Shown here piece after piece: positions 31,930 to 40,826 of a stretch of DNA of 64,000 nt. The position numbers and the translations under genes were made by a program. The stretch is from positions 6,441,445 through 6,505,444 of the forward strand of contig NZ_CM001165.1 in the NCBI RefSeq assembly GCF_000213055.1. Direction: 5' to 3'. This stretch comes from Streptomyces sp. Tu6071 (GTDB lineage Bacteria > Actinomycetota > Actinomycetes > Streptomycetales > Streptomycetaceae). Every line of letters starts with the position of its first letter. Position 1 is the first letter of the stretch. Under the pieces are notes generated by a model. That model had not been told where the DNA came from, did not search any database, and was given only the letters and a program-made list of their open reading frames with translations.

Positions 31930-34845
31930 ATGCGGAGCCGCACCCCCCACCACGGCCGTCTCGTCGGCCGCAGCTCGACGCACAACGCCCGTACCGCCTC
32001 AGCCGATACCACCGTCTCGTCCCGCGTCACCCGTACCACGAGAAGAACCACCACCTTCGTCGCCGCCGCCGTGTTCGCGCTCACCGCGGGCCTGTTGAGC
32101 CCGCTCGCGGCCGGGACCGCCGTCGCCGCCGGTGACCCGGACGACTACTGCGACCAGCAGTGCGCGGACATCCTGCCGCCGGGAACCAACGGCAACGCGA
32201 CGCTCGCGGAGATCCTCGCCCACAAGGTCTTCGGCACCCAGCCCCAGCACGCCGAGGACCAGCTCGCCACCTATGACTCCCTGTCGTCCGGGTACCCCTC
32301 CCTCACGGACGCACAGCTCGGAAATTTCTTCGACGACGCCTCCTTCGGGGTGAGCAAGGCGGACACCGAGTCCGTGACCTCGCCGCGCGCCGACGTCACG
32401 ATCACCCGCGACAAGAAGTACGGCATCCCGCACATCAAGGGCACGACGCGGTACGGCACCGAGTTCGGCGCCGGGTACGCGGCCGGCCAGGACCGCATGT
32501 GGCTCATCGACCTCTTCCGGCACATCGGCCGCGGCGAGCTGACCTCCTTCGCGGGCGGGGCGCTCGCCAACCAGGGCCTGGAGCAGGAGTTCTGGCCGCA
32601 GGCCCCGTACACCGAGGACGACCTCCAGAAGCAGGTCGACTACATCCGTTCCCACAACGGAGCGCGCGGCGAGCAGGCCATGGACGACGCGCAGGCGTAC
32701 ATCGACGGCCTCAACTCCTACCGCGAGAAGTCCAAGAAGGGCCGCTACTTCCCCGGCGAGTACGACCTCACGGGCAAGATCGATCCCATCACCAACGCCG
32801 GTGACATCGAGCCCTTCAAGGTCACCGACATGATCGCGCTCGCCTCCGTCGTCGGCGGCCTCTTCGGCAACGGCGGCGGCGGGGAGGTCGACCAGGCGCT
32901 CTCGCTGCTCTCGGCGCAGCAGAAGTACGGCGTCGAGAAGGGCACCCAGGTCTGGGAGTCCTTCCGCCAGCGCGACGACCCCGAGACCGTCTCCACGATC
33001 CACGACGGCACGGCCTTCCCGTACGCGGAGAAGCCGGAGAACGCCGCCGGGCTCGCGATGCCCGACTCCGGCTCGGTCACGAAGGAGCCCCTCCTCTTCG
33101 ACCGCACCGGCAGCGCCGCGCAGGCGAAACCCGCGAAGGACCCGGTCGAGGCGCCGAAGAGCCTCAAGCCGCTGCAGGGCGTCTTCGACGACGGCGTCCT
33201 GCCGGCCGACCTGTTCTCCGGGGACGCGAGCAAGAAGGGCATGTCCAACGCCCTCCTCGTCTCCGGCAGGAAGACCGCGAGCGGCCACCCCGTCGCCGTC
33301 TTCGGCCCGCAGACCGGCTACTTCGCCCCGCAGTTGCTCATGCAGCAGGAACTCCAGGGCCCCGGCATCAGCGCGCGCGGCGTCTCCTTCGCGGGCGTCG
33401 GCATGTACATCCAGCTCGGGCGGGGCCAGGACTACTCGTGGTCCGCGACGAGCGCGGGGCAGGACATCACCGACACGTACGCGGTCGAGCTGTGCAACGC
33501 GGACGGCTCCGCGGCCACCAAGGACTCCACCGGCTACCGCTACCACGGCACCTGCACGCCGATGGAGAAGCTGGAGCGCGTCAATTCCTGGAACCCGACG
33601 CTCGCGGACTCCACCGCGAAGGGCTCCTACCGGATGCGGGTCTACCGCACCAAGTACGGCATCGTCACCCACCGCGCCACGGTCGGCGGCAAGCCCGTCG
33701 CCTACACCTCGCTGCGCTCCACGTACCGCCACGAGGCCGACTCCATCGTCGGCTTCCAGATGCTCAACGACCCCGGCTACGTCAAGGACGCCAAGAGCTT
33801 CCAGGACGCCGCGAGCCACATCGCGTACGCCTTCAACTGGTTCTACGCCGACTCGCGCGACATCGCCTACTACAACTCGGGCTCCAACCCCGTGCGCGCC
33901 GCCCACGTGGACGGCACCTTCCCGGTCAAGGCCGAACCCGTTTACGAGTGGAAGGACTTCGACCCCACCGACAACACCTCGGCCCTCACCCCGCCGGAAC
34001 AGCACCCCCAATCCGTCAACCAGGACTACTACGTCTCCTGGAACAACAAACAGGCCAAGGGCTACACGGCCGCCAACCCGAGCCTCGGCTCCGTGCACCG
34101 CGCCGACCTGCTCGACGACCGCGTCAAGGCGCTCACGGACAAGGGCGGCGTCACGCGCGCCTCGCTCACCCGCGCCATGGCCGACGCGGCCGTCGCCGAC
34201 CTGCGCGGCGAGGACGTCCTGCCGACGCTCCTGAAGGTGATCCGCAGCCGGCCCGTCACCGACCCCCAACAGGCGGCGGCGGTCCAGCAGCTGGAGTCCT
34301 GGCTCGACGACGGGGCACGGCGCAAGGAGACCTCCAAGGGCTCCAAGGCGTACGGGCACAGTGACGCCGTGCGGATCATGGACGCGTGGTGGCCGCGGCT
34401 CGTCGAGGCCGAGTTCAAGCCGGGCCTCGGCGACGGCCTCTACTCCTCGCTCACCGCGCTCCTCACCGTCGACGAGTCCCCCTCGGCCGCGCACGGCCCG
34501 ACCGGGGCGCACGCCGGCTCCTCCTTCCAGTACGGCTGGTGGGGCTACGTCTCCAAGGACCTGCGCGCCGTGCTCGGCGACAAGGTCGAGGGCCCGCTCG
34601 GCGCGAAGTACTGCGGCGCGGGCGACCTGAGCGCCTGCCGGACGACGCTCCTCACGACGCTCGCGCAGGCCGCCGCCGTCCCCGCCGACCAGGTCTATCC
34701 CGGGGACGACTCCTGCAAGGCGGGCGACCAGTGGTGCTCGGACGCGATCATCCACCGCGCGCTGGGCGGCATCACGCACGCTCCCTTCCAGTGGCAGAAC
34801 AGGCCCACCTACCAGCAGGTCGTGGAGTTCCCGCGACACCGCTGA
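31930..34845 (+). CDS. Secreted penicillin acylase family Ntn hydrolase
   Basis: A 971-residue exported amidohydrolase, probably cleaving N-acyl groups such as acyl-homoserine lactones or lipopeptide side chains. A long N-region precedes a hydrophobic core (RRTTTFVAAAVFALTAGLLS) and an AVA-AG cleavage site near residue 68; the RR pair is Tat-like. The alpha chain starts VTITRDKKYGIPHIKG with GAGYAAGQDRMWLIDLF. The expected self-cleavage site is KKGMSNALLVSGRKTASG: the nucleophile would be Ser439, but it follows Met rather than the usual Gly. AFNWFYADSRDIAYYNSG and a C-terminal beta-chain follow. ATG at 31930, GGAGCCAGG just before it. Confidence 0.9.
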   Translation: MRSRTPHHGRLVGRSSTHNARTASADTTVSSRVTRTTRRTTTFVAAAVFALTAGLLSPLAAGTAVAAGDPDDYCDQQCADILPPGTNGNATLAEILAHKVFGTQPQHAEDQLATYDSLSSGYPSLTDAQLGNFFDDASFGVSKADTESVTSPRADVTITRDKKYGIPHIKGTTRYGTEFGAGYAAGQDRMWLIDLFRHIGRGELTSFAGGALANQGLEQEFWPQAPYTEDDLQKQVDYIRSHNGARGEQAMDDAQAYIDGLNSYREKSKKGRYFPGEYDLTGKIDPITNAGDIEPFKVTDMIALASVVGGLFGNGGGGEVDQALSLLSAQQKYGVEKGTQVWESFRQRDDPETVSTIHDGTAFPYAEKPENAAGLAMPDSGSVTKEPLLFDRTGSAAQAKPAKDPVEAPKSLKPLQGVFDDGVLPADLFSGDASKKGMSNALLVSGRKTASGHPVAVFGPQTGYFAPQLLMQQELQGPGISARGVSFAGVGMYIQLGRGQDYSWSATSAGQDITDTYAVELCNADGSAATKDSTGYRYHGTCTPMEKLERVNSWNPTLADSTAKGSYRMRVYRTKYGIVTHRATVGGKPVAYTSLRSTYRHEADSIVGFQMLNDPGYVKDAKSFQDAASHIAYAFNWFYADSRDIAYYNSGSNPVRAAHVDGTFPVKAEPVYEWKDFDPTDNTSALTPPEQHPQSVNQDYYVSWNNKQAKGYTAANPSLGSVHRADLLDDRVKALTDKGGVTRASLTRAMADAAVADLRGEDVLPTLLKVIRSRPVTDPQQAAAVQQLESWLDDGARRKETSKGSKAYGHSDAVRIMDAWWPRLVEAEFKPGLGDGLYSSLTALLTVDESPSAAHGPTGAHAGSSFQYGWWGYVSKDLRAVLGDKVEGPLGAKYCGAGDLSACRTTLLTTLAQAAAVPADQVYPGDDSCKAGDQWCSDAIIHRALGGITHAPFQWQNRPTYQQVVEFPRHR

Positions 34846-34895
34846 GGCATGCCTGAGGCAGGCCGGTACGGCTGAGACACGGCCGGTACGGGGGA

Positions 34896-34924
34896 GGGGC
34901 GGCGCCCTACGCGGGCGCCGCCCC
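34896..34924. terminator. Strong bidirectional hairpin terminator
   Basis: GGGGCGGCGCCC (34896-34907), loop TACGC, GGGCGCCGCCCC (34913-34924), between the convergent acylase and NamZ-like genes. Confidence 0.75.
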
Positions 34925-34970
34925 GACCGGGCGGGCCACCAGGGCGCCGCCCCGACCCGTACCCGCCGTG

Positions 34971-36215
34971 TCACCTGTACAGGAGGTACTTCCGCCGCGT
35001 CCGCCGGAAGCGCGCCAGCTCCGCCGCCCACGCCGCCGTGATCGTGTCCGGGTCCGCCCCCGCGTCGACCATCTTCCGCACGGTGGCGGAGCCGCTCAGG
35101 CGGTCGATCGCCAGGTCCTCGCGCCAGGCGAAGTCCGGCCACACCTTCTTCGCCGTCACGAGCAACCCGATCCCGGTCCGTACCGGCTCGAAGACCTCGC
35201 GGTCCGTGACGTGCACCTGCACCCCGCCGATCGTCTCGCCCGTGAATTTCGAGAACGACGGCGCGAAGTACGCCTCCCGGAAGCGCACACCGGGCAGCCC
35301 GAGCGCGTTCGCCTCCGCGGCCCAGCGGGCGTCGAGGCCCTTCGCGCCGAGGAGTTCGAAGGGCCGCGTCGTGCCGCGCCCCTCGGAGAGCGTCGTGCCC
35401 TCGAACAGGCACGTGCCCGGGTAGACGAGCGCCGTGTCCGGGGTCGGCATGTTCGGGCTCGGCGGCACCCACGGCAGCCCGCTCGCGTCGTAGAAGTCCG
35501 TACGCCGCCAGCCCCGCATCCGCACCGTCTCCAGGCGCACGGGCTTCGCCAGGAACTCCCCGTTGAAGAGCCCGGCCAGCTCCGCGACCGTCATCCCGTG
35601 CTGCTGCGCGATCGGCTCGCGCCCCACGAAGCTCGCGAACTCCTTGTGCAGCACGGGCCCGTACGCGTCCCTGCCGCCCAGCGGGTTCGGCCGGTCGAGC
35701 ACCACGAACCGCTTCCCCGCGAGCGCCGCCGCCTCCATGCAGTCGTACAGGGTCCAGATGTACGTGTAGAAGCGCGCCCCCGCGTCCTGGATGTCGAACA
35801 CGACCGTGTCCACGCCCGAGGCCGTGAAGATGTCCGCGAGCGCCTGACCGCTCTTCAGGTACGTGTCGTAGACGGGCAGCCCGGTCGCCGGGTCCGTGCT
35901 CTTCCCCTCCGAACCGCCCGCCTGCGCCGTGCCCCGGAAACCGTGCTCGGGTCCGAAGACCGCCGTGAGCCGCACGCGCGGCTCGGCGTGCAGGACGTCC
36001 ACGAGGTGGCGCAGGTCCCGCGTCACCCCCGTCGGATTGGTGACGAGACCGACCGTTCTGTCCGCGAGCAGTCGGTAGCCGTCCTCCGCGAGGACCTCGA
36101 AACCGGTACGGGTGCCGCGCGGCGCGGCGACGGCGGGGGAGCCGAGCGCCGGGACGACCGCACCCGCTCCCGCGAGCCCGCCCGCCGCCAACAGCCCTCT
36201 TCTGGACAGGTTCAT
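34971..36215 (-). CDS. namZ: Exo-beta-N-acetylmuramidase NamZ-like (DUF1343)
   Basis: A 414-residue exported DUF1343 protein. Family members (GH171, NamZ) release terminal N-acetylmuramic acid from peptidoglycan fragments. A Tat signal, MNLSRRGLLAAGGLAGAG, opens the protein. Core motifs are VGLVTNPTGVTRDLRHLVDV, FGPEHGFRGTAQAG, FDIQDAGARFYTYIWTL, VLDRPNPLGG, and FEGTTLSEGRGTTRPFELLG. ATG at 36215. It stands alone, without the beta-lactamase-like or N-acetylmuramate-uptake genes that often accompany it. A cell-wall recycling role outside the cell is inferred. Confidence 0.88.
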   Translation of the reverse strand: MNLSRRGLLAAGGLAGAGAVVPALGSPAVAAPRGTRTGFEVLAEDGYRLLADRTVGLVTNPTGVTRDLRHLVDVLHAEPRVRLTAVFGPEHGFRGTAQAGGSEGKSTDPATGLPVYDTYLKSGQALADIFTASGVDTVVFDIQDAGARFYTYIWTLYDCMEAAALAGKRFVVLDRPNPLGGRDAYGPVLHKEFASFVGREPIAQQHGMTVAELAGLFNGEFLAKPVRLETVRMRGWRRTDFYDASGLPWVPPSPNMPTPDTALVYPGTCLFEGTTLSEGRGTTRPFELLGAKGLDARWAAEANALGLPGVRFREAYFAPSFSKFTGETIGGVQVHVTDREVFEPVRTGIGLLVTAKKVWPDFAWREDLAIDRLSGSATVRKMVDAGADPDTITAAWAAELARFRRTRRKYLLYR

Positions 36216-36320
36216 GCCATGCCTTCCAAGATCGCCGGGTACGCGTGTGCCCCGCACGCTAACCCCTGGCACCGCGCGTGACCATGCCTGCCGCGCTCCT
36301 GTCGCACCCCTTCCCCACGA

Positions 36321-36340
36321 CATACCGACTGGTTAGTCTG
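36321..36340. promoter_or_regulatory. TetR-type operator, copy 1 (CoA module)
   Basis: CATACCGACTGGTTAGTCTG, 46 bp before the SDR gene. It matches 16 of 20 positions of the perfect-consensus site at 41910-41929 read on the other strand. Confidence 0.65.
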
Positions 36341-36385
36341 CCCGGAAAGGAACGCCGTCGAAGCCGAGTCGAAGGAGACCCGCTC

Positions 36386-37147
36386 GTGGAATCCCTGAAG
36401 GACGCCGCCGTCGTCGTGACCGGCGCGGGAGCCGGGATCGGCGCGGCGCTCGCCCGCCGGTTCGCCGCCGAGGGCGCGCGGGTCGCCGTCAACGACCGCG
36501 ACCCCGAACGCGCGGCGGCCGTCGCCGAGGAGATCGGGGGGCTCGCCGTCCCCGGCGACGCCTCGACCGTCGCGGGCGCGGCCCGCGAGGCCCTCGGCGG
36601 GCGCGTCGACGTCTACTGCGCCAACGCGGGCGTCGGCGACCCCGGCACCGAGGCCGCCCCGGCCCAGGCGTGGGCCCGCGCCTGGGACCTCAACGTCATG
36701 GCCCACGTCCGCGCCGCCGACACCCTGCTCCCCGAGTGGCTGGAGCGCGGCAGCGGGCGCTTCGTCTCGACCGTCTCCGCCGCCGGGCTCCTCACCATGA
36801 TCGGCTCGGCCCCCTACAGCGTCACGAAGCACGGCGCCCTCGCCTTCGCCGAATGGCTCTCCGTCACGTACCGCCACCGCGGCCTGCGCGTCCACGCCGT
36901 GTGTCCCGAGGGCGTCCGTACGGAGATGCTCGACGCGGCCGGGAGCGCGGGCGACCTCGTCCTGCGCCCCACCGCCGTCGAGCCCGCGGCCGTCGCCGAC
37001 GCGCTCCTCGCCGCGATGGCCGAGGACCGCTTCCTCGTCCTCCCGCACCCGGGCACCGCCGCCTACTACCGCGCCCGCGCCACCGACCCGGACGCCTGGC
37101 TCACCTCCATGAACCACCTCCAGCAGAAGTGGGAGGCCCAGCGGTGA
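36386..37147 (+). CDS. SDR family oxidoreductase
   Basis: A 253-residue short-chain dehydrogenase. VVVTGAGAGIGAALARRF holds the NAD motif, ANAGVG is near 76, the catalytic residues are in STVSAAG and the PYSVTKH motif. CPEGVRTEML follows. GTG start at 36386 with GAAGGAG upstream. It is the first gene of an operon with a CoA ligase (GTGA overlap) and a TetR gene, so it likely acts on a hydroxyacyl-CoA or steroid-like ketone. Confidence 0.9.
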   Translation: MESLKDAAVVVTGAGAGIGAALARRFAAEGARVAVNDRDPERAAAVAEEIGGLAVPGDASTVAGAAREALGGRVDVYCANAGVGDPGTEAAPAQAWARAWDLNVMAHVRAADTLLPEWLERGSGRFVSTVSAAGLLTMIGSAPYSVTKHGALAFAEWLSVTYRHRGLRVHAVCPEGVRTEMLDAAGSAGDLVLRPTAVEPAAVADALLAAMAEDRFLVLPHPGTAAYYRARATDPDAWLTSMNHLQQKWEAQR

Positions 37148-38796
37148 CCACCTCCCCCTACGCGGCGAAGCCCTGGCTCGGCGTCCTCGACGAGGCCCAG
37201 CGGCAGCCCGTGAGCCCGCCGCACTCGACCGTCCACGCCTTCCTCGCCGTCGCCGCCGCGCACCCGGAGCGCACCGCGCTCGCCTACTTCGACGGCCGCC
37301 TCGGCTACGCCGAGACCGAGGCCCTGTCCGCCTCCGTCGCGGGGCACCTCGCCGCGCGCGGCATCCGCCCCGGCGACCGCGTCGCGCTCATGCTCCAGAA
37401 CACCCCGCACTTCGTCCTCGCGCTCCTCGGCGCCTGGCGCGCGGGCGCCGTGGTCGTGCCCGTCAACCCGATGTACACGACGGGCGAGGTGCGGCACGTC
37501 TTCGGCGACGCGGGCGTGAGCGCCCTCATCTGCTCCGACCGGGCCTGGGAGAAGTACCTGCGCGAAGCCGTCGAGGGCGGCCCCGTGCGCTTCGCGCTCA
37601 CCGCCGACGAGCACGGCTTCCAGACCCGCGAGGATTCCCGCGTCCTCACCTGGGAGCCGCTGCCGTGCCCCGCGGACACCGAGGACCTGGAGGCCGTCGC
37701 CCGCGCCGGGCACGCCGCCCCCGACCTCGTCCTCCCCGGCGGCGCCGACACCGCCCTCATCAGCTACACCTCGGGCACGAGCGGCACGCCCAAGGGCGCC
37801 ACCAACACGCACGCGAACATCGCCTACAACGCCGAGCGGCAGCGCACCGGCTCCGGCATCCCCGAAGGCGCGGGCTACTTCGCGCTCGCACCGCTCTTCC
37901 ACATCACCGGCATGGTGTGCGAACTCGCCGCGTGCCTCTTCAACGCCGGCACGCTGATCCTCACCTACCGCTTCGAGCCCGGCACCGTGCTCGACGCCTT
38001 CACCGAGCACCGCCCCGTCTACACCGTCGGCCCCGCGACCGCCTTCATGGCCCTCGCGGCCCGCCCCGAGGCGAGCCGGGACCACTTCGCCTCCTTCACC
38101 TACCTCGCCTCCGGCGGCGCCCCGCTCCCGCCCGCCCTCGTCGACGGCTTCGCGGACCGCTTCGGCCCCTACCTCCACAACGGCTACGGCCTCACCGAGT
38201 GCACCGCCCCCTGCGCCTCCGTGCCCCCGGGCCGCCGCGCCCCCGTCGACGAGGAGTCCGGCACCCTCGCGGTCGGCGTGCCGGGGCCCGAGACCGTCGT
38301 GCGCATCCTCGACGACGAGGGCCGCGAGGTCCCGTTCGGCACGAGCGGCGAGATCGTCGTGAGCGGTCCCCAGGTCGTCCCCGGCTACTGGCAGCGCCCC
38401 GAGGCGACCACCGAGACCTTCCCGGACGGCGAACTGCGCACCGGGGACATCGGCATCATGGACGCGGACGGCTGGCTCTATGTCGTCGACCGCAAGAAGG
38501 ACATGATCAACGCCTCGGGCTTCAAGGTCTGGCCGCGCGAGGTCGAGGACGTCCTCTACACCCACCCCGGCGTGCGCGAGGCGGCCGTCGTCGGCGTCCC
38601 CGACTCCTACCGGGGCGAGTCCGTCAAGGCGTACGTGAGCCTGCGCCCCGGCAGCCCGGCGGACGCCGCCGCGCTCGTCGCGTACTGCCGCGAGCGCCTC
38701 GCCGCGTACAAGTACCCGCGCGAGGTCGAGATCCTGCCGGAGCTGCCGAAGACGACGAGTGGGAAGATTCTGCGGCGGGAACTGCGTTCCCGCTAG
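37144..38796 (+). CDS. AMP-dependent long/medium-chain acyl-CoA ligase
   Basis: A 550-residue ANL-superfamily ligase activating a carboxylic acid to its CoA thioester through an acyl-AMP. The P-loop motif ISYTSGTSGTPKGAT is at about residues 205-219. NGYGLTECT is A5, ELRTGDIGIMDADGWL is A7, and RKKDMINASGFKVWPREVED is A8. The C-terminal catalytic Lys is in TTSGKILRREL. Start GTG overlaps the SDR stop. Gene order SDR, ligase, TetR, with a neighbouring dehydrogenase operon, suggests one catabolic unit for a fatty or cyclic acid. Confidence 0.92.
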   Translation: MTTSPYAAKPWLGVLDEAQRQPVSPPHSTVHAFLAVAAAHPERTALAYFDGRLGYAETEALSASVAGHLAARGIRPGDRVALMLQNTPHFVLALLGAWRAGAVVVPVNPMYTTGEVRHVFGDAGVSALICSDRAWEKYLREAVEGGPVRFALTADEHGFQTREDSRVLTWEPLPCPADTEDLEAVARAGHAAPDLVLPGGADTALISYTSGTSGTPKGATNTHANIAYNAERQRTGSGIPEGAGYFALAPLFHITGMVCELAACLFNAGTLILTYRFEPGTVLDAFTEHRPVYTVGPATAFMALAARPEASRDHFASFTYLASGGAPLPPALVDGFADRFGPYLHNGYGLTECTAPCASVPPGRRAPVDEESGTLAVGVPGPETVVRILDDEGREVPFGTSGEIVVSGPQVVPGYWQRPEATTETFPDGELRTGDIGIMDADGWLYVVDRKKDMINASGFKVWPREVEDVLYTHPGVREAAVVGVPDSYRGESVKAYVSLRPGSPADAAALVAYCRERLAAYKYPREVEILPELPKTTSGKILRRELRSR

Positions 38797-38833
38797 AACG
38801 AGCGGGAACGGAACGCGAAAGGCGGCGGCAGCG

Positions 38834-39427
38834 GTGGCCAGGACGACGGAGGGGGACGGCACCCCCGTGCCCCAGCGGCTGCTCGCCGCCGCGACGCGGC
38901 TCTTCGCCGAGCAGGGCTACGACCGCACCTCGGTGCAGGAGATCGTGGAGGCGGCGGGGGTCACCAAGGGCGCCCTCTACCACTACTTCGGGTCGAAGGA
39001 GGACCTCCTCCAGGAGGTCTACGCCCGGGTCCTGCGCCTCCAGCAGCAGCGCCTCGACACGTACGTGAACGCGGACGGGCCGGTCGCCGACCGCCTGCGC
39101 GCCGCCGCCGCCGACGTGGTCGTCACCACGATCGACAACCTGGACGACGCCGCGATCTTCTTCCGCTCGATGCACCACCTGAGCCCGGAGAAGAACAAGG
39201 AAGTACGCGCCGAGCGCCGCCGCTACCACGAACGCTTCCGCGCCCTCGTCGAGCTGGGCCAGCGCGAGGGCGTCTTCTCCACGGCGACCCCCGCCGACCT
39301 GGTGGTCGACTACCACTTCGGCTCGGTCCACCACCTCGCCACCTGGTACAAGCCGGGCGGCCCGATGGGCCCCCAGGAGGTCGCGGACCACTTGGCGGAC
39401 CTGCTCCTGAGAGCACTGCGGCCGTAG
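38834..39427 (+). CDS. TetR family regulator
   Basis: A 197-residue regulator. HTH: LLAAATRLFAEQGYDRTSVQ, then EIVEAAGVTKGALYHYFGSK (about 16-55), followed by a KstR/FadR-like C-terminal domain (FFRSMHHLSPEKNKEVRAER and YHFGSVHHLATWYKPGG). GTG start at 38834 (VARTTEGDG). It is the last gene of the SDR-ligase operon. The operator candidates before this operon and before the convergent phosphotransferase-dehydrogenase operon probably belong to it. Confidence 0.9.
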   Translation: MARTTEGDGTPVPQRLLAAATRLFAEQGYDRTSVQEIVEAAGVTKGALYHYFGSKEDLLQEVYARVLRLQQQRLDTYVNADGPVADRLRAAAADVVVTTIDNLDDAAIFFRSMHHLSPEKNKEVRAERRRYHERFRALVELGQREGVFSTATPADLVVDYHFGSVHHLATWYKPGGPMGPQEVADHLADLLLRALRP

Positions 39428-39444
39428 CGAAAATCCAGCAAGTT

Positions 39445-39575
39445 CACCGCCTCCAAGCCCGTCCGGTGTTTGAGAACACCGCGCGTAGCGCGAGAGGGCC
39501 GCACCACATCCCGGCCGGCACCGCCTGTAAGCCCGTCCGGCGCTTGAGGACACCGTGCGCAGCGCGAAAGGGGCC
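39445..39575. repeat. Two copies of a Streptomyces dispersed intergenic repeat
   Basis: Copy 1 at 39445-39500 and copy 2 at 39519-39575 share CACCGCCT, AAGCCCGTCCGG, GTTTGAGAACACC or CTTGAGGACACC, and AGCGCGA. The motif GTCCGGCGTTTGAGGA is a widespread Streptomyces intergenic sequence in my recollection. A relative lies at 54573-54631. Confidence 0.65.
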
Positions 39576-39597
39576 CGCCCCGTAAGGGGCGGACCCC
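39571..39597. terminator. Bidirectional hairpin terminator
   Basis: GGGCCCGCCCC, loop GTAA, GGGGCGGACCC (one mismatch), between the convergent TetR and acyl-CoA dehydrogenase genes. Confidence 0.7.
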
Positions 39598-39608
39598 ACG
39601 GCCCGGGT

Positions 39609-40823
39609 TCACCCGAACCGTTTCAGCTCCCTCCGCGCGAGCGACCGCTGATGCACCTCGTCCGGCCCGTCCGCGAGCCGCAGGGTCCGGGCGGCGGCCC
39701 ACAGCTCGGCGAGCGGATAGTCCTGGCTCACCCCGCCCGCCCCGTACAACTGCACCGCCTTGTCGAGGATCCCCACCACCGTCCGGGGCGTCGCGATCTT
39801 GATCGCCTGGATCTCGGTGTGCGCCCCCTTGTTCCCCACCGTGTCCATGAGCCACGCCGTCTTCAGCACGAGCAGCCGCAACTGCTCCACGGCGACGCGC
39901 GCGTCCGCGATCCACTCGCCCACGACGCCCTGGGCGGCGAGCGGCTTCCCGAAGGCCGTACGGGAGACCGCGCGCTCGCACATGAGGTCGATCGCCCGCT
40001 CGGCCATCCCGATGAGCCGCATGCAGTGGTGGATGCGCCCCGGCCCGAGCCGCGCCTGCGCGATCGCGAAGCCGCCGCCCTCCTCGCCGACCAGGTTCTC
40101 GGCGGGGACCCGCGCGTGGTCGAAGACGACCTCCGCGTGGCCGCCGTGGGCGTGGTCCTGGAAGCCGTACACCGACATCGCGCGTCGCACCTCGACGCCC
40201 GGCGTGTCGCGCGGGACGAGGATCATCGACTGCTGGCGGCGGGGGTCGGGCCCGTCCGGGTCCGTCTTGCCCATCACGATGAAGATCGCGCAGTCCGGGT
40301 TCATCGCCCCGGAGATGAACCACTTGCGGCCCGTGACGACGTACGCGTCGCCGTCGCGCTCGACGCGCGTCTCGATGTTCGTCGCGTCCGAGGAGGCCAC
40401 GTCCGGCTCGGTCATCGCGAAGGCGGAGCGGATCTCGCCCGCGAGCAGCGGCTCCAGCCACCGCTTCCGCTGCTCCTCGGTGCCGAACTGGTGGAGCACC
40501 TCCATGTTGCCCGTGTCGGGCGCGGCGCAGTTCGTCGCGAGGGGCGCGAGGTGCGGGCTGCGCCCGGTGATCTCGGCGAGCGGCGCGTACTGGAGGTTCG
40601 TCAGCCCGGCCCCGTACGCGCTGTCCGGGAGGAACAGGTTCCACAGGCCCTGCCGCCGTGCCTCGGCCTTCAGCTCCTCGACGACGTCCGTCGTGCGCCA
40701 GGGCGAGTCGAGCGCGGCGCGGCGCGCGGCGTCGGTCCTCTCGGCCGGGTAGACGTGCGCGTCCATGAAGGCGAGCAGCCTCGCCCGCAGTTCCTCGGTA
40801 CGCGCGTCGAAAGCGAAGTCCAT
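39609..40823 (-). CDS. Acyl-CoA dehydrogenase (ACAD10/11-like)
   Basis: A 404-residue FAD acyl-CoA dehydrogenase. SAFAMTEPDVASSDATNIET and GRKWFISGAMNPDCAIFIVM are flavin-side motifs. YGAGGVSQDYPLAELWAAAR and LRLADGPDEVH near the C-terminus are typical of the ACAD10/11 group, which lacks the YEGT glutamate of medium-chain enzymes. It starts 3 bp after the stop of a phosphotransferase-family gene. This pairing mirrors the two halves fused in ACAD10/11 proteins, which phosphorylate and process 4-hydroxyacyl-CoAs. Confidence 0.92.
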   Translation of the reverse strand: MDFAFDARTEELRARLLAFMDAHVYPAERTDAARRAALDSPWRTTDVVEELKAEARRQGLWNLFLPDSAYGAGLTNLQYAPLAEITGRSPHLAPLATNCAAPDTGNMEVLHQFGTEEQRKRWLEPLLAGEIRSAFAMTEPDVASSDATNIETRVERDGDAYVVTGRKWFISGAMNPDCAIFIVMGKTDPDGPDPRRQQSMILVPRDTPGVEVRRAMSVYGFQDHAHGGHAEVVFDHARVPAENLVGEEGGGFAIAQARLGPGRIHHCMRLIGMAERAIDLMCERAVSRTAFGKPLAAQGVVGEWIADARVAVEQLRLLVLKTAWLMDTVGNKGAHTEIQAIKIATPRTVVGILDKAVQLYGAGGVSQDYPLAELWAAARTLRLADGPDEVHQRSLARRELKRFG

Positions 40824-40826
40824 GGA

